Of a stretch of DNA of 64,000 nucleotides, positions 34,706-43,267 are shown in pieces. Made by a program: the position numbers and the translations under genes. The DNA comes from Palsa-360 sp963719875. Lineage in GTDB: Bacteria; Acidobacteriota; Terriglobia; Acidiferrales; UBA7541. Every line of letters begins with the position of its first letter. Position 1 is the stretch's first letter. The notes below the pieces were generated by a model. The model was given only the letters and a program-made list of their open reading frames with translations. It was not told the DNA's origin and searched no databases. The stretch lies in contig CAVRDJ010000002.1 of assembly GCA_963719875.1 (NCBI GenBank), positions 2,666,001-2,730,000 on the forward strand, in the 5' to 3' direction.

Positions 34706-35910
34706 GGACGACTTGGGGTTTGCTGGCAGTCCTCTTAGCAACAAGTCCCGCGATCTCTTATTTCAAATACCAGCGGGAAATCGGTACGGCAAGTGCGAGC
34801 GGGCAGCACTATGCCGTGGTGGACGAAACCGTCTGGCAACATGCGCTTCCGAATTTGGACGACCTGCGCCTTTACGCTGCCGGCAAAGAAATCCCCTACG
34901 CCAGCAGAACGATGCGGGGCAGCAGGGAGACCGAACAGAAAACAGTTCGGCTATTGCAGCCGGGCACACTCGGTGGGAAAACGCAGTTCCTCCTGGATAT
35001 GACGGGCGTGTCCGAGTATGACCGCGTTACCTTGACGCTCCAGACAAAAAACTACGTGGCCCATGCGCGTGTGGAAGGCCAGGACGATTCCCATGGAGCG
35101 CAGTGGGCGAACCTCGGGACGACTACTCTTTTCGATCTGTCAGATGAAAAGCTGGGGCACAACAGTACACTCCAGATTCCGGTGAGCACTTACAAATACT
35201 TGCGTGTCACCGTCGATGTCCTGGTGAAACCTACGGACGTTCAGAGCGCTTCCGCGGGAATCGAACGGGCGCAAGAGGCGGTGTGGCGCGACCTCAGCAG
35301 CGAACCCAAACAGACCCAGGAGGGCAAAGATACCGTTCTGACGTTCGCCGTTCCGGAGAACGTTCCGGTGGAGCGGGTAATGTTTGCCATCGATCCGGCG
35401 CAGGGAAATTTCCAGCGCGGGCTCGAAATGCAAAGCGACAAAGGGTCAACGACTGAGGTTGGCGAGATCAGCCGAATTCACATGCAGCGGAATGGGAAAA
35501 AAATCGATGTCGACCAGACCTGGCTCTACGTGCGCGCAACGAGCCAGGGAAAGCTGCGCGCCGTCATTCATAATGGCGACGATGCGCCGTTGAGGATCAC
35601 CGGCACTCGCCTCCAGCAGTACGAGCGGCGAATCTATTTCGATTGCGATGCGGGGGCCGCGCTGAGTCTCTACTACGGCGACCACAAGCTCAATGCGCCG
35701 GTGTACGACTACGCGAAGCTATTCCAGAGCGACGCGAGCGCGGGGCAAGTACAGTTGGGCGCCGAAGAAGCGAACGCCGGTTATACGGGGCGGCCCGACG
35801 ACCGGCCGTGGTCGGAACGTCATCCGGCGGTTCTGTGGGCGGCGATTCTCGCGGCGGTAGCGATCCTTGGCGGGATCGCGGTCCGCTCGATAAAAAGCGC
35901 GGCAGCATAA
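34702..35910 (+). CDS. DUF3999 family protein
   Basis: 402 residues. Signal peptide, then a large extracytoplasmic beta-sandwich region (FKYQREIGTASASGQHYAVV, DETVWQHALPNLDDLRLYAA, YDRVTLTLQTKNYVAHARVE, KYLRVTVDVL) and one C-terminal membrane helix (AVLWAAILAAVAILGGIAVR). This arrangement is the DUF3999 pattern: a periplasmic domain tethered by one helix. Translationally coupled to the DUF2339 gene. It probably sits on top of the DUF2339 membrane protein. No catalytic motif is visible. Confidence 0.88.
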   Translation: MRTTWGLLAVLLATSPAISYFKYQREIGTASASGQHYAVVDETVWQHALPNLDDLRLYAAGKEIPYASRTMRGSRETEQKTVRLLQPGTLGGKTQFLLDMTGVSEYDRVTLTLQTKNYVAHARVEGQDDSHGAQWANLGTTTLFDLSDEKLGHNSTLQIPVSTYKYLRVTVDVLVKPTDVQSASAGIERAQEAVWRDLSSEPKQTQEGKDTVLTFAVPENVPVERVMFAIDPAQGNFQRGLEMQSDKGSTTEVGEISRIHMQRNGKKIDVDQTWLYVRATSQGKLRAVIHNGDDAPLRITGTRLQQYERRIYFDCDAGAALSLYYGDHKLNAPVYDYAKLFQSDASAGQVQLGAEEANAGYTGRPDDRPWSERHPAVLWAAILAAVAILGGIAVRSIKSAAA

Positions 35911-36124
35911 AAACTTACTTGCGCGTTCGTTAAAAACAAAACCTCATTTCCGGGATCACGTGTTTGAGTGCGTAGCTATCCCTGAAACCCGTCAAGAGAA
36001 CTCTTGGGAAAATTTTAGGAGAACCAATGAATGGTACTATTACGTCAGGGTTTCGGAATTCTGCGAAGTTGAGATTATTTCGCGATCTACCTAAATGCAT
36101 ATTAAACTTAGGGCTTAGCGAGAT

Positions 36125-36163
36125 GGGGCTGTAGCTCAGATGGATAGAGCGGCGGTTTCCTAA
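36125..36163 (+). tRNA. 5' half of tRNA-Arg (CCU), truncated at the anticodon loop
   Basis: GGGGCTGTAGCTCAGATGGA followed by TAGAGCGGCGGTTTCCTAA covers acceptor 5' strand, D-arm (GCTC...GAGC), anticodon stem 5' strand GCGGT and loop TTCCTAA with anticodon CCT. The next bases, AACAG, do not pair with the stem and no T-arm or 3' acceptor follows. The gene is therefore cut right after the anticodon loop, the pattern left by a site-specific integration or excision event. Confidence 0.75.
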
Positions 36164-36623
36164 AACAGTGGACTCTTTTGACGGGATTTGAAAATTGTGT
36201 ACTCTACTATATTCCTCAGCCACTTACGATGCGCTCGTGTTGAACCGTTTGTACGGGATTTGAGCCGTTCTGAACCGATAACTACTACAAATCTACTACA
36301 GTGATCTGCTGTCAAATTCAGGGGCTGCCTCTACGACTCTGGAGCTATTGACGCGCTTGCTTGTTTCACGTACGTAGGCACTTCGGGCCACATTCCGATG
36401 ACGCCGTTACTCAAACAAAACCAGTGCTGCGGGGGCTCTGTTCGTAAGAGTCCTATAGGAGTATTACCCCGAGGGCGCCGGTCGGCCTCACCCGGACTGA
36501 AATTTCGAGTCTGTTCGGGGGACACCGTAACAGCGGCGAGATTGGGTGAGCGCTTGTTGTCTTGGCACAAAACGGCAACGCGAGCTGTCGTCAAGAACCC
36601 ACCGGTGGACGACCAGATGAGCG
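36164..36623. other. Island junction without an intact gene
   Basis: 460 bp after the split tRNA. It contains the direct motif TACGGGATTTGAGCCG and partly repeated ACGGGATTTGA (36181 and 36252), reminiscent of an attachment core, and a REP-like fragment GGCCACATTCCGATGACGCC at 36388-36407. No coding frame is convincing. Confidence 0.4.
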
Positions 36624-37088
36624 TTGGTTTGCTTTAGGAAGGAATTCATTCGCATCGCGGGGATGACGCACATGCGAACGTCGCCTTACTATCCGCAATC
36701 GAATGGCAAGCTGGAGCGCTGGCACAAATCGCTAAAATCCGAATGCATCCGGCCCAGCACACCGTTGACCAGAGAAGATGCGCTGCGCCTAATTCAAACC
36801 TACGTGGATCACTACAACACCGTGCGTTTGCACAGCGCCATCGGTTATGTGACGCCGCAGGATAGCCTAGTGGTCCTGGACTTATTATTGCCAGACATGA
36901 GCGGATTAGAGTTGGCTGAAAAGCTAAAAGCAAACATACTAGGATTGCCGATCTTGATCCTGACGACAGACTACAGTGTGAACATCGAAAAAACGGCTCT
37001 TTCGTGTGGAGTATCGGCGGTCTTTTCCAAACTCGGTGATTTGCGGACGCTCGTCGCAAATGCCCGCGCTGTGTGTGGAATCAAATGA
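36624..37088 (+). pseudogene. Chimera: IS3-type transposase C-terminus fused to response-regulator receiver C-terminus
   Basis: One open frame of 154 residues joins two unrelated pieces. Residues about 5-80 (KEFIRIAGMTHMRTSPYYPQ, SNGKLERWHKSLKSECIRPS, YVDHYNTVRLHSAIGYVTPQ) are the end of an integrase-core transposase (IS3/IS481 type) with the last acidic catalytic residue in NGKLER. Residues about 82-154 (SLVVLDLLLPDMSGLELAEK, LPILILTTDYSVNIEKTALS, AVFSKLGDLRTLVANARAV) are the receiver domain from its phosphoacceptor Asp onward, with the conserved Thr and Lys. The N-terminal acidic pair of the receiver is missing, so phosphorylation is unlikely. A deletion at an IS edge is the simplest explanation. 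Confidence 0.75.
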
Positions 37089-37136
37089 CGCGGCGGACGG
37101 ATCATCGTGAAGGCTGTACCCTCAATACAATTCGTG

Positions 37137-37517
37137 TCAAACGGCCTTCCGCTTTGCCATCTTCTGAGCCATGAACATTATGATTTTCCGGTCGCTTTCT
37201 TCCGTGCAACTAAGAAGGCGGCGAAGCTTGTAAAGCCAGCGAGCATCTTTTCCCGTGCTACCCCACAGTATACCGTCGGCAGTCATACGCTTCGGGAGAT
37301 TCGCCAAGACAGGCGGCTTTTCGCCATCGTAAAAGAGTTGGTACATCGGGACTTCAAGAGCACGGGCAAATTTCTCAAGCGTCTCGACAGAAGGAACTGT
37401 ATGTCCGTTTTCTACGCGGGAGAGGTAGGTGCGAAGCATTCCCGTTCGTTTCTCGACCTCGCCTTGTGTAAACTTTTTCTCCTCACGCAATGTCCGCAAA
37501 CGGTCCCCGATATTCAT
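37137..37517 (-). CDS. XRE-family HTH transcriptional regulator
   Basis: 126 residues. Helix-turn-helix of the Cro/C1 type at residues 4-60: IGDRLRTLREEKKFTQGEVE, KRTGMLRTYLSRVENGHTVP, SVETLEKFARALEVPMYQLF. The C-terminal half is helical (LYKLRRLLSCTEESDRKIIM) and lacks a known ligand domain. Short single-domain regulators like this are frequent in islands and phage-like elements. Good ribosome site not obvious; ATG 37517 is at the start of homology. It faces the broken receiver gene. Confidence 0.85.
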   Translation of the reverse strand: MNIGDRLRTLREEKKFTQGEVEKRTGMLRTYLSRVENGHTVPSVETLEKFARALEVPMYQLFYDGEKPPVLANLPKRMTADGILWGSTGKDARWLYKLRRLLSCTEESDRKIIMFMAQKMAKRKAV

Positions 37518-37809
37518 GCAGCGACCCTCAGCAGAATTTGATCTGCTCGAATAGTCAACTTAGGTTGAACTGGGGACGGGCGAGCATACTTCAATCTCCA
37601 ATGGAAGCCCAGCCTTTTGTCCGTCGAGGCGCATGCTGACTTTCGTTTGTACAGATGACCGTGCTTTGCCGCGCAATGTGAAGAATGTCCCCGTCCGGAT
37701 ATGTGCCGTATGCGTTAATACTGTCCAGAATTGGGCAGTTGATTCGTGTCCACTGTCACACAATATGACCGAATGGGTCGTAACTCGATATGGCTTAAGC
37801 GGGGGCATC

Positions 37810-38490
37810 ATGGAAACGACCGCGAGTTCCAGAAAGACAACATCCCATAAAAAGCATGTTTTCAATGTTCAGTCGTATCTCGCTTCGGGCGGTGTTGCGA
37901 GAAAAGTTGTCGAGTATCGAAGATCCGAGAAAGCCTACTCGCAGGGCGATCCCGCTACGAATGTCATGTACATTCAAAAAGGCGATATAAAGCTCTCCCT
38001 TGTCAACGAGGTTGGCAAAGAAGTAGTTTTGGGAATTCTGGGACCAGACAATTTTTTGGGTGAAGGGTGCCTGTCACATCAGTCTGTTCGTAGGGAAACA
38101 GCTGCCGCGCTCACACCGGCGACTGTGCTCGCCATTCAAAAAAGGGAGATGATTCGCGTGCTCCACGCTGAGCGTACGTTTGCCAACCGCTTCATCACTT
38201 ATATGGTTGAACGCAACGGCCGGATCGAGGACGACTTGATCGACCAGCTTTTCAACTTCAGCGAGAGACGGCTGGCGCGCACTCTTGTGCTGCTCACTCG
38301 GTACGGCAAGGAAGAAGAACCCCAAATGCTGCTTCCCAACGTATCGCAAGAAATGCTGGCGAAAATGATTGGCACAACGCGCCCCCGGGTCAACTTTTTC
38401 ATGGCTAAATTCAGAAAGCTAGGCTTCATTGGATACGATGGCGGGCTCCACATCAACCCTTCCCTCCTGAGTGTTGTTCTTCACGAGTAA
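37810..38490 (+). CDS. Crp/Fnr family transcriptional regulator
   Basis: 226 residues. N-terminal cyclic-nucleotide-binding beta-roll: YRRSEKAYSQGDPATNVMYI, QKGDIKLSLVNEVGKEVVLG and DNFLGEGCLSHQSVRRETAA (phosphate-binding cassette with Glu and Arg), then the dimer helix through TYMVERNGRIEDDLIDQLFN, and a winged helix with LPNVSQEMLAKMIGTTRPRV and NFFMAKFRKLGFI. No Fnr-type Cys cluster is present, so a nucleotide or another ligand is likely. This form is typical of acidobacterial regulators. ATG 37810 is preferred over the open upstream frame (from 37633), which lacks homology. It is followed 35 bp later by a small zinc-ribbon gene. Confidence 0.87.
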   Translation: METTASSRKTTSHKKHVFNVQSYLASGGVARKVVEYRRSEKAYSQGDPATNVMYIQKGDIKLSLVNEVGKEVVLGILGPDNFLGEGCLSHQSVRRETAAALTPATVLAIQKREMIRVLHAERTFANRFITYMVERNGRIEDDLIDQLFNFSERRLARTLVLLTRYGKEEEPQMLLPNVSQEMLAKMIGTTRPRVNFFMAKFRKLGFIGYDGGLHINPSLLSVVLHE

Positions 38491-38525
38491 CCCCATCCAA
38501 ATAAGATGCGAGCGGAGAGCTTGTG

Positions 38526-38717
38526 ATGGCCAACGACCACTATATTGGGATGACGGTAGAATGCTCACGCTGTAAAACTAAGCTGAAGGTTCACGTTAAC
38601 ACTCGTCCCGGACTTCCCCCAAAGATCGGTGACCAGACGGTTTCATGCATCAGGTGCGGCGATCATTTCAAGGTAACTCTCCCCGATAGGATCATTCGCG
38701 GGCCGTTCTCGGCCTAG
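38526..38717 (+). CDS. Small zinc-ribbon-like protein
   Basis: 63 residues. Two CxxC knuckles: VECSRCKTKLKVHV near residue 12 and VSCIRCGDHFKVTLP near residue 41, spaced like a zinc ribbon. No other domain. The ATG at 38526 follows GCGGAGAGCTTGTG. It is probably cotranscribed with the Crp/Fnr gene. Possible roles include nucleic-acid binding; none is shown. Confidence 0.65.
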   Translation: MANDHYIGMTVECSRCKTKLKVHVNTRPGLPPKIGDQTVSCIRCGDHFKVTLPDRIIRGPFSA

Positions 38718-38782
38718 GTCGGCGAATGGCGCGTCGGAGTGCTAATATTCATTTTCAAATTTCCCTCACAGGCCATTGAAAA

Positions 38783-39004
38783 GTGTTCAAAATAGGACTT
38801 TTTGCGTGTAGGTCCTGTCGTAGCATTTTGGAAATGAAAATAAAAGAACTAACCCAAAAACAACTATCTTCCGTCCGTTGTCCTACATGTTATGTCGCCG
38901 CCGGGGAACGCTGTGTAACGTCTACACGCGGCCCACGTTTCTCGCCGCATCCAGACCGCAAAATTTTGGCTGCTGAGGCAGTGGGAGAGAAAAGTAACGC
39001 ATAG
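38783..39004 (+). CDS. Small zinc-finger protein (CPxC...C...H type)
   Basis: Up to 73 residues. The motif CPTCYVAAGERCVTSTRG followed by PRFSPHPDRK matches the C-P-x-C-x3-G-x2-C-x(n)-P-H-x-x-R zinc-finger found in many small phage- and actinobacterial-type proteins. The frame could begin at GTG 38783 (adding CRSCRSILE) or at ATG 38834 (MKIKELTQKQLSSV); no clear ribosome site decides. Function unknown. Confidence 0.6.
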   Translation: MFKIGLFACRSCRSILEMKIKELTQKQLSSVRCPTCYVAAGERCVTSTRGPRFSPHPDRKILAAEAVGEKSNA

Positions 39005-39189
39005 TGTCCACAGGGGGCTGGCTTGTCGGTCACTTCCTGAAATAGCTTCCGCACACATATTCAGCAGAAACACCGAGAGTGGGCACGCTCAGGGCACACG
39101 GTTAAGGCTTCAAATCGTTGTCCGAAACCTTATTGTCCTTCTGACGGAATCTCTCTTTGATCATTGGGCCTATTTGAACCACAAGCAAC

Positions 39190-39555
39190 TTAAACCGGAA
39201 CCTCGCCAGTTTCTAAGAACTTTTTGAACTGCTCTAGAGTCATAATCATGGTGGCATGTTGCTTCGAAGCTTTTTCTAACTTCATGGGGCCGGGATTTGG
39301 ACCTGTACATAAGATCGAGAGATTCCTTGTTACGTACCCAACAACCACGAACCCTGCGTCAATCGCTATCTGAGACACCAACCCCTTTTCAGAATCAGAA
39401 AATCCGGTAAAACAGATTTCGAAGTGGTTTGCCTTTGCGGGCGCGTTGTTTGTATAAACCCACTGCCACCCTTCCGTTTCTGTCATGAGTGAGATTTGCT
39501 CTTGGGAAAAAGGGCTTCTTGACAGAAGTATACGTGTCAGCTTTTCGCTTGGCAT
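39190..39555 (-). CDS. Stand-alone BRCT-domain protein
   Basis: 121 residues. The C-terminal 75 residues form a BRCT domain: HFEICFTGFSDSEKGLVSQI (the F-T-G-x-x turn), AIDAGFVVVGYVTRNLSILC (the G-x-x-V...V-T-x-x-x-x-L-V pattern), KLEKASKQHATMIMTLEQFK and FLETGEVPV. In bacteria BRCT normally ends DNA ligase LigA; here it is carried by a small protein with an N-terminal extension that has no recognised fold. BRCT modules bind DNA ends or phosphopeptides. No partner genes adjoin it. Island location suggests transfer. Confidence 0.75.
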   Translation of the reverse strand: MPSEKLTRILLSRSPFSQEQISLMTETEGWQWVYTNNAPAKANHFEICFTGFSDSEKGLVSQIAIDAGFVVVGYVTRNLSILCTGPNPGPMKLEKASKQHATMIMTLEQFKKFLETGEVPV

Positions 39556-39777
39556 TTCGGCCTCTATTCGTTGAAGTCCACCCTAGCATGGGCTGAATAG
39601 AATTCTTGGGAAAAGCGAATGCTAGTCGCGCCTTGGTAAAGTCCTGCCTACAAACCCCACCATTTAGGTGGCATCCAATCGCGCCTGCGGCTCTTCCGCC
39701 CGGAGTTTGAGCCACATAATGGGATGGTCCGCCGCAGGAACTTTGTAACTGTGTAGACTGCGAGGAAGGAGGATCCC

Positions 39778-40810
39778 ATGAAACTACACGTGGTCGGTAT
39801 TGATTTGGGCAAGACGGTTTTTCATTTGGTGGGATTGGATTCAACAGGTAGGGTGGTGATCCGCAAGAAATGTTCTCGTAAACAACTGCTGGCCTTCACC
39901 GCGAATTTGGAAGTGGAGTTGATCGGCATGGAGTCCTGCAGTGGATCGCACTTTCTCGGGCGGGCTTTGCGAGAACAAGGTCACGAAGTGCGATTGATGC
40001 CGGCGCAATACGTGAAGCCTTATGTGCAGACCAACAAGAGTGACTTCCTGGATGCAGAAGCCATTGCCGAAGCGGTGCAACGACCGAGGATGCGTTTTGT
40101 GCCGATCAAGACGGAGGAGCAGCTAGATTTGCAAGCCCTGCATCGCGTGCGCGAGCGATGGGTGATGCGGCGTACCGCAGTGGTCAACCAGATCCGCAGC
40201 CTTCTGCTGGAACGTGGACTCACGCTTCCCAAAGGCCGACGTTATGTGGATCAGCAACTTCCCCGGATACTGGAAGACGGCGAGTTGAGTCTGTCGGATT
40301 CGTTCCGTGTCTCTGTTGGCGCAGCTCAAGATAGAACTCGAACAGCTCACCGCACGCATTGAGGAGATGGATCGGGTCATTCAGAAAACGGCGAAAGAGA
40401 ATGAGGACTGCCAACGGCTCACGGAGATTCCAGGAGTCGGTCCGGTCACCGCGACAGCCCTGATCGCTGCGGTGGGCAACGCCAGCAGCTTTCGAAAAGG
40501 ACGAAATCTGGCGGCCTGGATGGGAATCGTTCCGGGAGAGTACTCTACCGGCGGCAAACAGAAATTACTGGGCATCAGTAAACGGGGCAATAAGTACTTA
40601 CGAACTTTGTTCATTCAAGGTGCACGCAGCATAGTGCAACAGCGACACAAGCAAGCTCCCGGTCTGAGCAGTTGGTTAGCGCAACTGCTGGCGCGTGCGC
40701 ACCAGAATGTGGTCATCGTGGCTTTGGCCAATAAGCTGGTTCGCATGGCTTGGGCGGTCTTATGCAAGAACGAACGCTATCGCGCTCCGGTTCTTGTGGT
40801 GTCAGCGTAA
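39778..40810 (+). pseudogene. Frameshifted IS110/IS1111 transposase
   Basis: Frame 1 (39778-40362) encodes the DEDD domain: HVVGIDLGKTVFHLVGLD, EVELIGMESCSGSHFLGRAL, TNKSDFLDAEAIAEAVQRPR and QALHRVRERWVMRRTAVVNQ. Frame 2 (40307-40810) encodes the C-terminal domain: LTEIPGVGPVTATALIAAVG, GRNLAAWMGIVPGEYSTGGK and RGNKYLRTLFIQGARSIVQQ. The shift lies near 40300-40320, where LSDSFRVS passes into SLLAQLKIELEQL. A single indel would restore about 340 residues. Either the copy is dead or the base call is wrong; the ends and RNA region look intact. Confidence 0.88.
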
Positions 40811-41044
40811 AATCTCTGTTTAGGGAAAAGAGTTCCTGCCAGGTCTGCTGGCGGAAAATAGAGATGGCAATGGGTCTCTCCCACGCTCTCGAAACCTGAT
40901 ATCGGAAAAGGTCTTTACCAGACCGTCCACATTATACGGACGAGGGCGAGCGGATATCCATCATGGCCCGGAGTCAGTGACTCCACTAAAGGCCGAATAC
41001 ATTGGCGCAGACCAACTGCCATTGTTCATTTTTCGCTTGCAACT
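40811..41044 (+). ncRNA. Candidate bridge/seek RNA region of the second IS type
   Basis: Non-coding right end. TATCGGAA at 40900-40907 is complementary to TTCCGATA of the right target flank; a 5-bp hairpin GGTCT/AGACC at 40910-40924 follows; CCACATT at 40927-40933 is identical to the left target flank top strand. This is the same order (right guide, hairpin, left guide) as in the unrelated three-copy element. RNA boundaries are not visible. Confidence 0.6.
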
Positions 41045-41318
41045 CTGCGGCGGACCATACATTCCGATAAGACTTCATGCGCTCTTGGCGCACCACCAAG
41101 CATGAAAATAGAGTTTGCCTGCTACGGTGTCGTAAATCGTTTAGTTTCAGTCGGAGTCGAAGCTATTTTCAAGACAGAGGGCTTATCGGGCCTTGGCACA
41201 CACCTTTTCGGCGCGAGCTTTACGATTTCGGTTACCCTCGCCAGAGGTTTTGCGTTTTAAGGAGGCGAGCCAAGCCCGCCTCCGCCTAGTGAAAACATCT
41301 AAGAAAATTGTCGTTAGC

Positions 41319-41639
41319 TTAGGCTGTTGCGCGAGCGGCGATTTTGTGAAAGGTCGAGAGCGAAACCTCATAAGTTTGAACTTGGGGAGTCCCCTCAACC
41401 ACTTTCGTCAGTAGCTTTTCTACTTCAGGGTAAGCTTCGCGGTTGTAGGCTTCTGCGTTTTCTGCCTGATCCCAGAAACTGATCCCAACTACTTGTGCCC
41501 CGCCTGGGATAGTCAGAACAACTTCGTCCCTGAAGCCTTTCCGTTTTTGCAATAGAAGAATGATCTCCTTTTCCATCGTTCGGGTGAATTCCCCAAGGCT
41601 ATTGGCTTTCAGACGCATGGAAACAAGTCGAGCAAACAT
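41319..41639 (-). CDS. Antibiotic-biosynthesis-monooxygenase (ABM) domain protein
   Basis: 106 residues, one ABM ferredoxin-like domain: MFARLVSMRLKANSLGEFTR, TMEKEIILLLQKRKGFRDEV, VLTIPGGAQVVGISFWDQAE, NAEAYNREAYPEVEKLLTKV. These are small dimeric proteins, some of which oxidise quinones or degrade haem; the residues here do not discriminate. ATG 41639 follows GGAGGTTGAC, a strong ribosome site, so the upstream extension to 41690 is not used. It lies between IS elements and stands alone. Confidence 0.72.
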   Translation of the reverse strand: MFARLVSMRLKANSLGEFTRTMEKEIILLLQKRKGFRDEVVLTIPGGAQVVGISFWDQAENAEAYNREAYPEVEKLLTKVVEGTPQVQTYEVSLSTFHKIAARATA

Positions 41640-41864
41640 GTCAACCTCCTTGATTGTCGCCGAGAAGAGAACATCGGCTTCGGAGTGCACTACTCAGGGC
41701 TGGAGGGGCAGGTCGCTGATCGAGTGAGATGGCGAGGAGCCAATCCCGTGTCCTGATTCGGCGGACTTGGTCTTGAGAGTGGCCCCATGCGAATAGGAAT
41801 GTCAAACAGAACTTTGTGTGATTGTGGAAATCCAATGGTTCCGGGCCACATTCCGGTAAGGGGG

Positions 41865-42068
41865 GTGGTCTCAATGGGTCGATGCAACACCCGCCCAATA
41901 TCCTCACGTTTGGGTCTAGGACACTGATTTCGTTCGCGGGCGTCAATTCAAACAAAACAAAAGCCCTGTTTAGGATCTGATTGAACACTGCCGTACTGAT
42001 TGATCCTCGAGGAGAAGTATTGTCGGATCAACCGGTTATAGGGTGTTGCATCGACCGGTTGAGCCGAC
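41865..42068 (+). mobile_element. IS30-like MITE, copy 1 (204 bp)
   Basis: No coding capacity. Terminal inverted repeats of 28 bp with a few mismatches: GTGGTCTCAATGGGTCGATG then CAACACCC at 41865-41892 and GGGTGTTGCATCGACCGGTT then GAGCCGAC at 42041-42068. The tips resemble IS30-family ends (TTCAATTGGTCAACGCAACA). It shares an internal stretch AAACAAAACAAAAGCCCTGT with the copy at 62290-62493. It directly adjoins a REP-like half (CACATTCCGGTAAG) on its left and IS copy 2 on its right. Confidence 0.7.
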
Positions 42069-42166
42069 AGGATTTATCAGATGGGATGAGAAGGCCGGTC
42101 TCCGGCGGGATGCGATACGCTCCCAATGGTCGACGCGCTCGAAGCGCAACCGAAAGGAGACCGGCT

Positions 42167-43267
42167 GTGAAAAAGACTATCACTGTGCAGGCATTCAAGA
42201 ACGAAATTTTCAAGGAGCAAAAGCTGACCATCGGTTTGGATCTGGGCGATCGCTGGTCGTTTTACTGTGTTTTGGATGAAGCAGGCCAAGTCATTTTGGA
42301 ACAAAAACTGCCAACGACGCCGGAGGCGATGAAGCAGACCTTTGGAAAGATACCGCGAAGTCTCATCGCACTGGAGACAGGAACCCATTCCCCCTGGGTA
42401 AGCCGACTGCTCACTGAGTTGGGACACGAAGTGATCGTGGCGCATGCACAAAAGGTGCAGCTGATCACCAAGAGCAATCGAAAAGATGATCGGCACGATG
42501 CTCGGACCCTGGCACGACTGGCGCGAGTCGATCCCGAGCTGTTGGGGCCGGTGCGGCATCGCAGTGTGCAAGCGCAACTCCACCTGACGGTGATTCGAGC
42601 GCGAGCTGAACTAGTGAGTGCTCGAACAGCCTTGGTGAACGCCGCACGGGGGCTCGTGAAGTCTTATGGCCAACGACTGCCCAAGTGTGGCACGTATCAG
42701 GTGAACCGGGAGCTGGCCGCTGCATTGAGCACAGAATTGCGGGATGTTCTGGAGCCGCTGCTCAAAGAAATTGAATCGCTGAACGAGCGCGTCAAGGAAT
42801 ACGACGAACGGATGGAGAAAATCGCCAAGGAAGTTTACCCGGAAGTGTCCTTGCTCAAGCAGGTGAAGGGCGTGGGAACACAGATCGCTCTGACGTATGT
42901 CCTGACGATCGAAGACCCGTATCGGTTTCCGAAGAGTCGCCAGGTAGGGTGTTTTCTCGGGTTACGACCTGGCCGCAGGAACTCTGGGGAGAGCGAACCC
43001 CAGAAGGGCATCAGCAAAGAAGGAGACCGGTATCTGCGCACGATGATGGTGCAGGGAGCGCACTACATTCTGGGACCTTTTGGAGAAGACAGCGATCTGC
43101 GGCGATGGGGACGCAAGCTTGCGGAGCGAGGAGGAAAAAATGCCAAGAAGCGAGCGGTGGTGGCCGTGGCTCGAAAGCTGGCGGTCCTGCTGCATCGGTT
43201 GTGGGTAGGCGGAGAGGTGTACGAACCACTGCGCAATAGTCAGAAAGCGATGCGGGAAGTGACCTAG
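42167..43267 (+). CDS. IS110 family transposase (DEDD), copy 2
   Basis: 366 residues from GTG 42167, after GAAAGGAGACCGGCT. It differs from copy 1 by one visible residue (Met to Ile in PRSLIALETGTHSPW) and keeps GLDLGDRW, the DDRHDARTLARLARVDPELL block, and the C-terminal VKGVGTQIAL and RPGRRNSGES segments, so it should be active. An open frame continues upstream to 41981 through the IS tip and flank, but there is no ribosome site for it. Confidence 0.93.
   Translation: MKKTITVQAFKNEIFKEQKLTIGLDLGDRWSFYCVLDEAGQVILEQKLPTTPEAMKQTFGKIPRSLIALETGTHSPWVSRLLTELGHEVIVAHAQKVQLITKSNRKDDRHDARTLARLARVDPELLGPVRHRSVQAQLHLTVIRARAELVSARTALVNAARGLVKSYGQRLPKCGTYQVNRELAAALSTELRDVLEPLLKEIESLNERVKEYDERMEKIAKEVYPEVSLLKQVKGVGTQIALTYVLTIEDPYRFPKSRQVGCFLGLRPGRRNSGESEPQKGISKEGDRYLRTMMVQGAHYILGPFGEDSDLRRWGRKLAERGGKNAKKRAVVAVARKLAVLLHRLWVGGEVYEPLRNSQKAMREVT

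Larger units (their letters stand above)
39719..41060 (+). mobile_element. IS110 family, IS1111-type insertion sequence (second type)
   Basis: Perfect 14-bp sub-terminal inverted repeats ATGGTCCGCCGCAG at 39724-39737 and its complement at 41045-41058. The left tip ATGGG is the same as in the three-copy element. A frameshifted transposase gene is followed by a 240-bp non-coding right end. Flanks GCCACAT (39711-39717) and ATTCCGATAAGACTTC (41061-41076) join to recreate the REP-like repeat GCCACATTCCGATAAG, so the insertion point is inside that repeat but at a different position from the other element. Confidence 0.88.

Noticed and set aside
36331..36594. 87-codon minus-strand frame in the island junction
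   Set aside because: No family resemblance and it runs through a REP-like fragment; likely chance.
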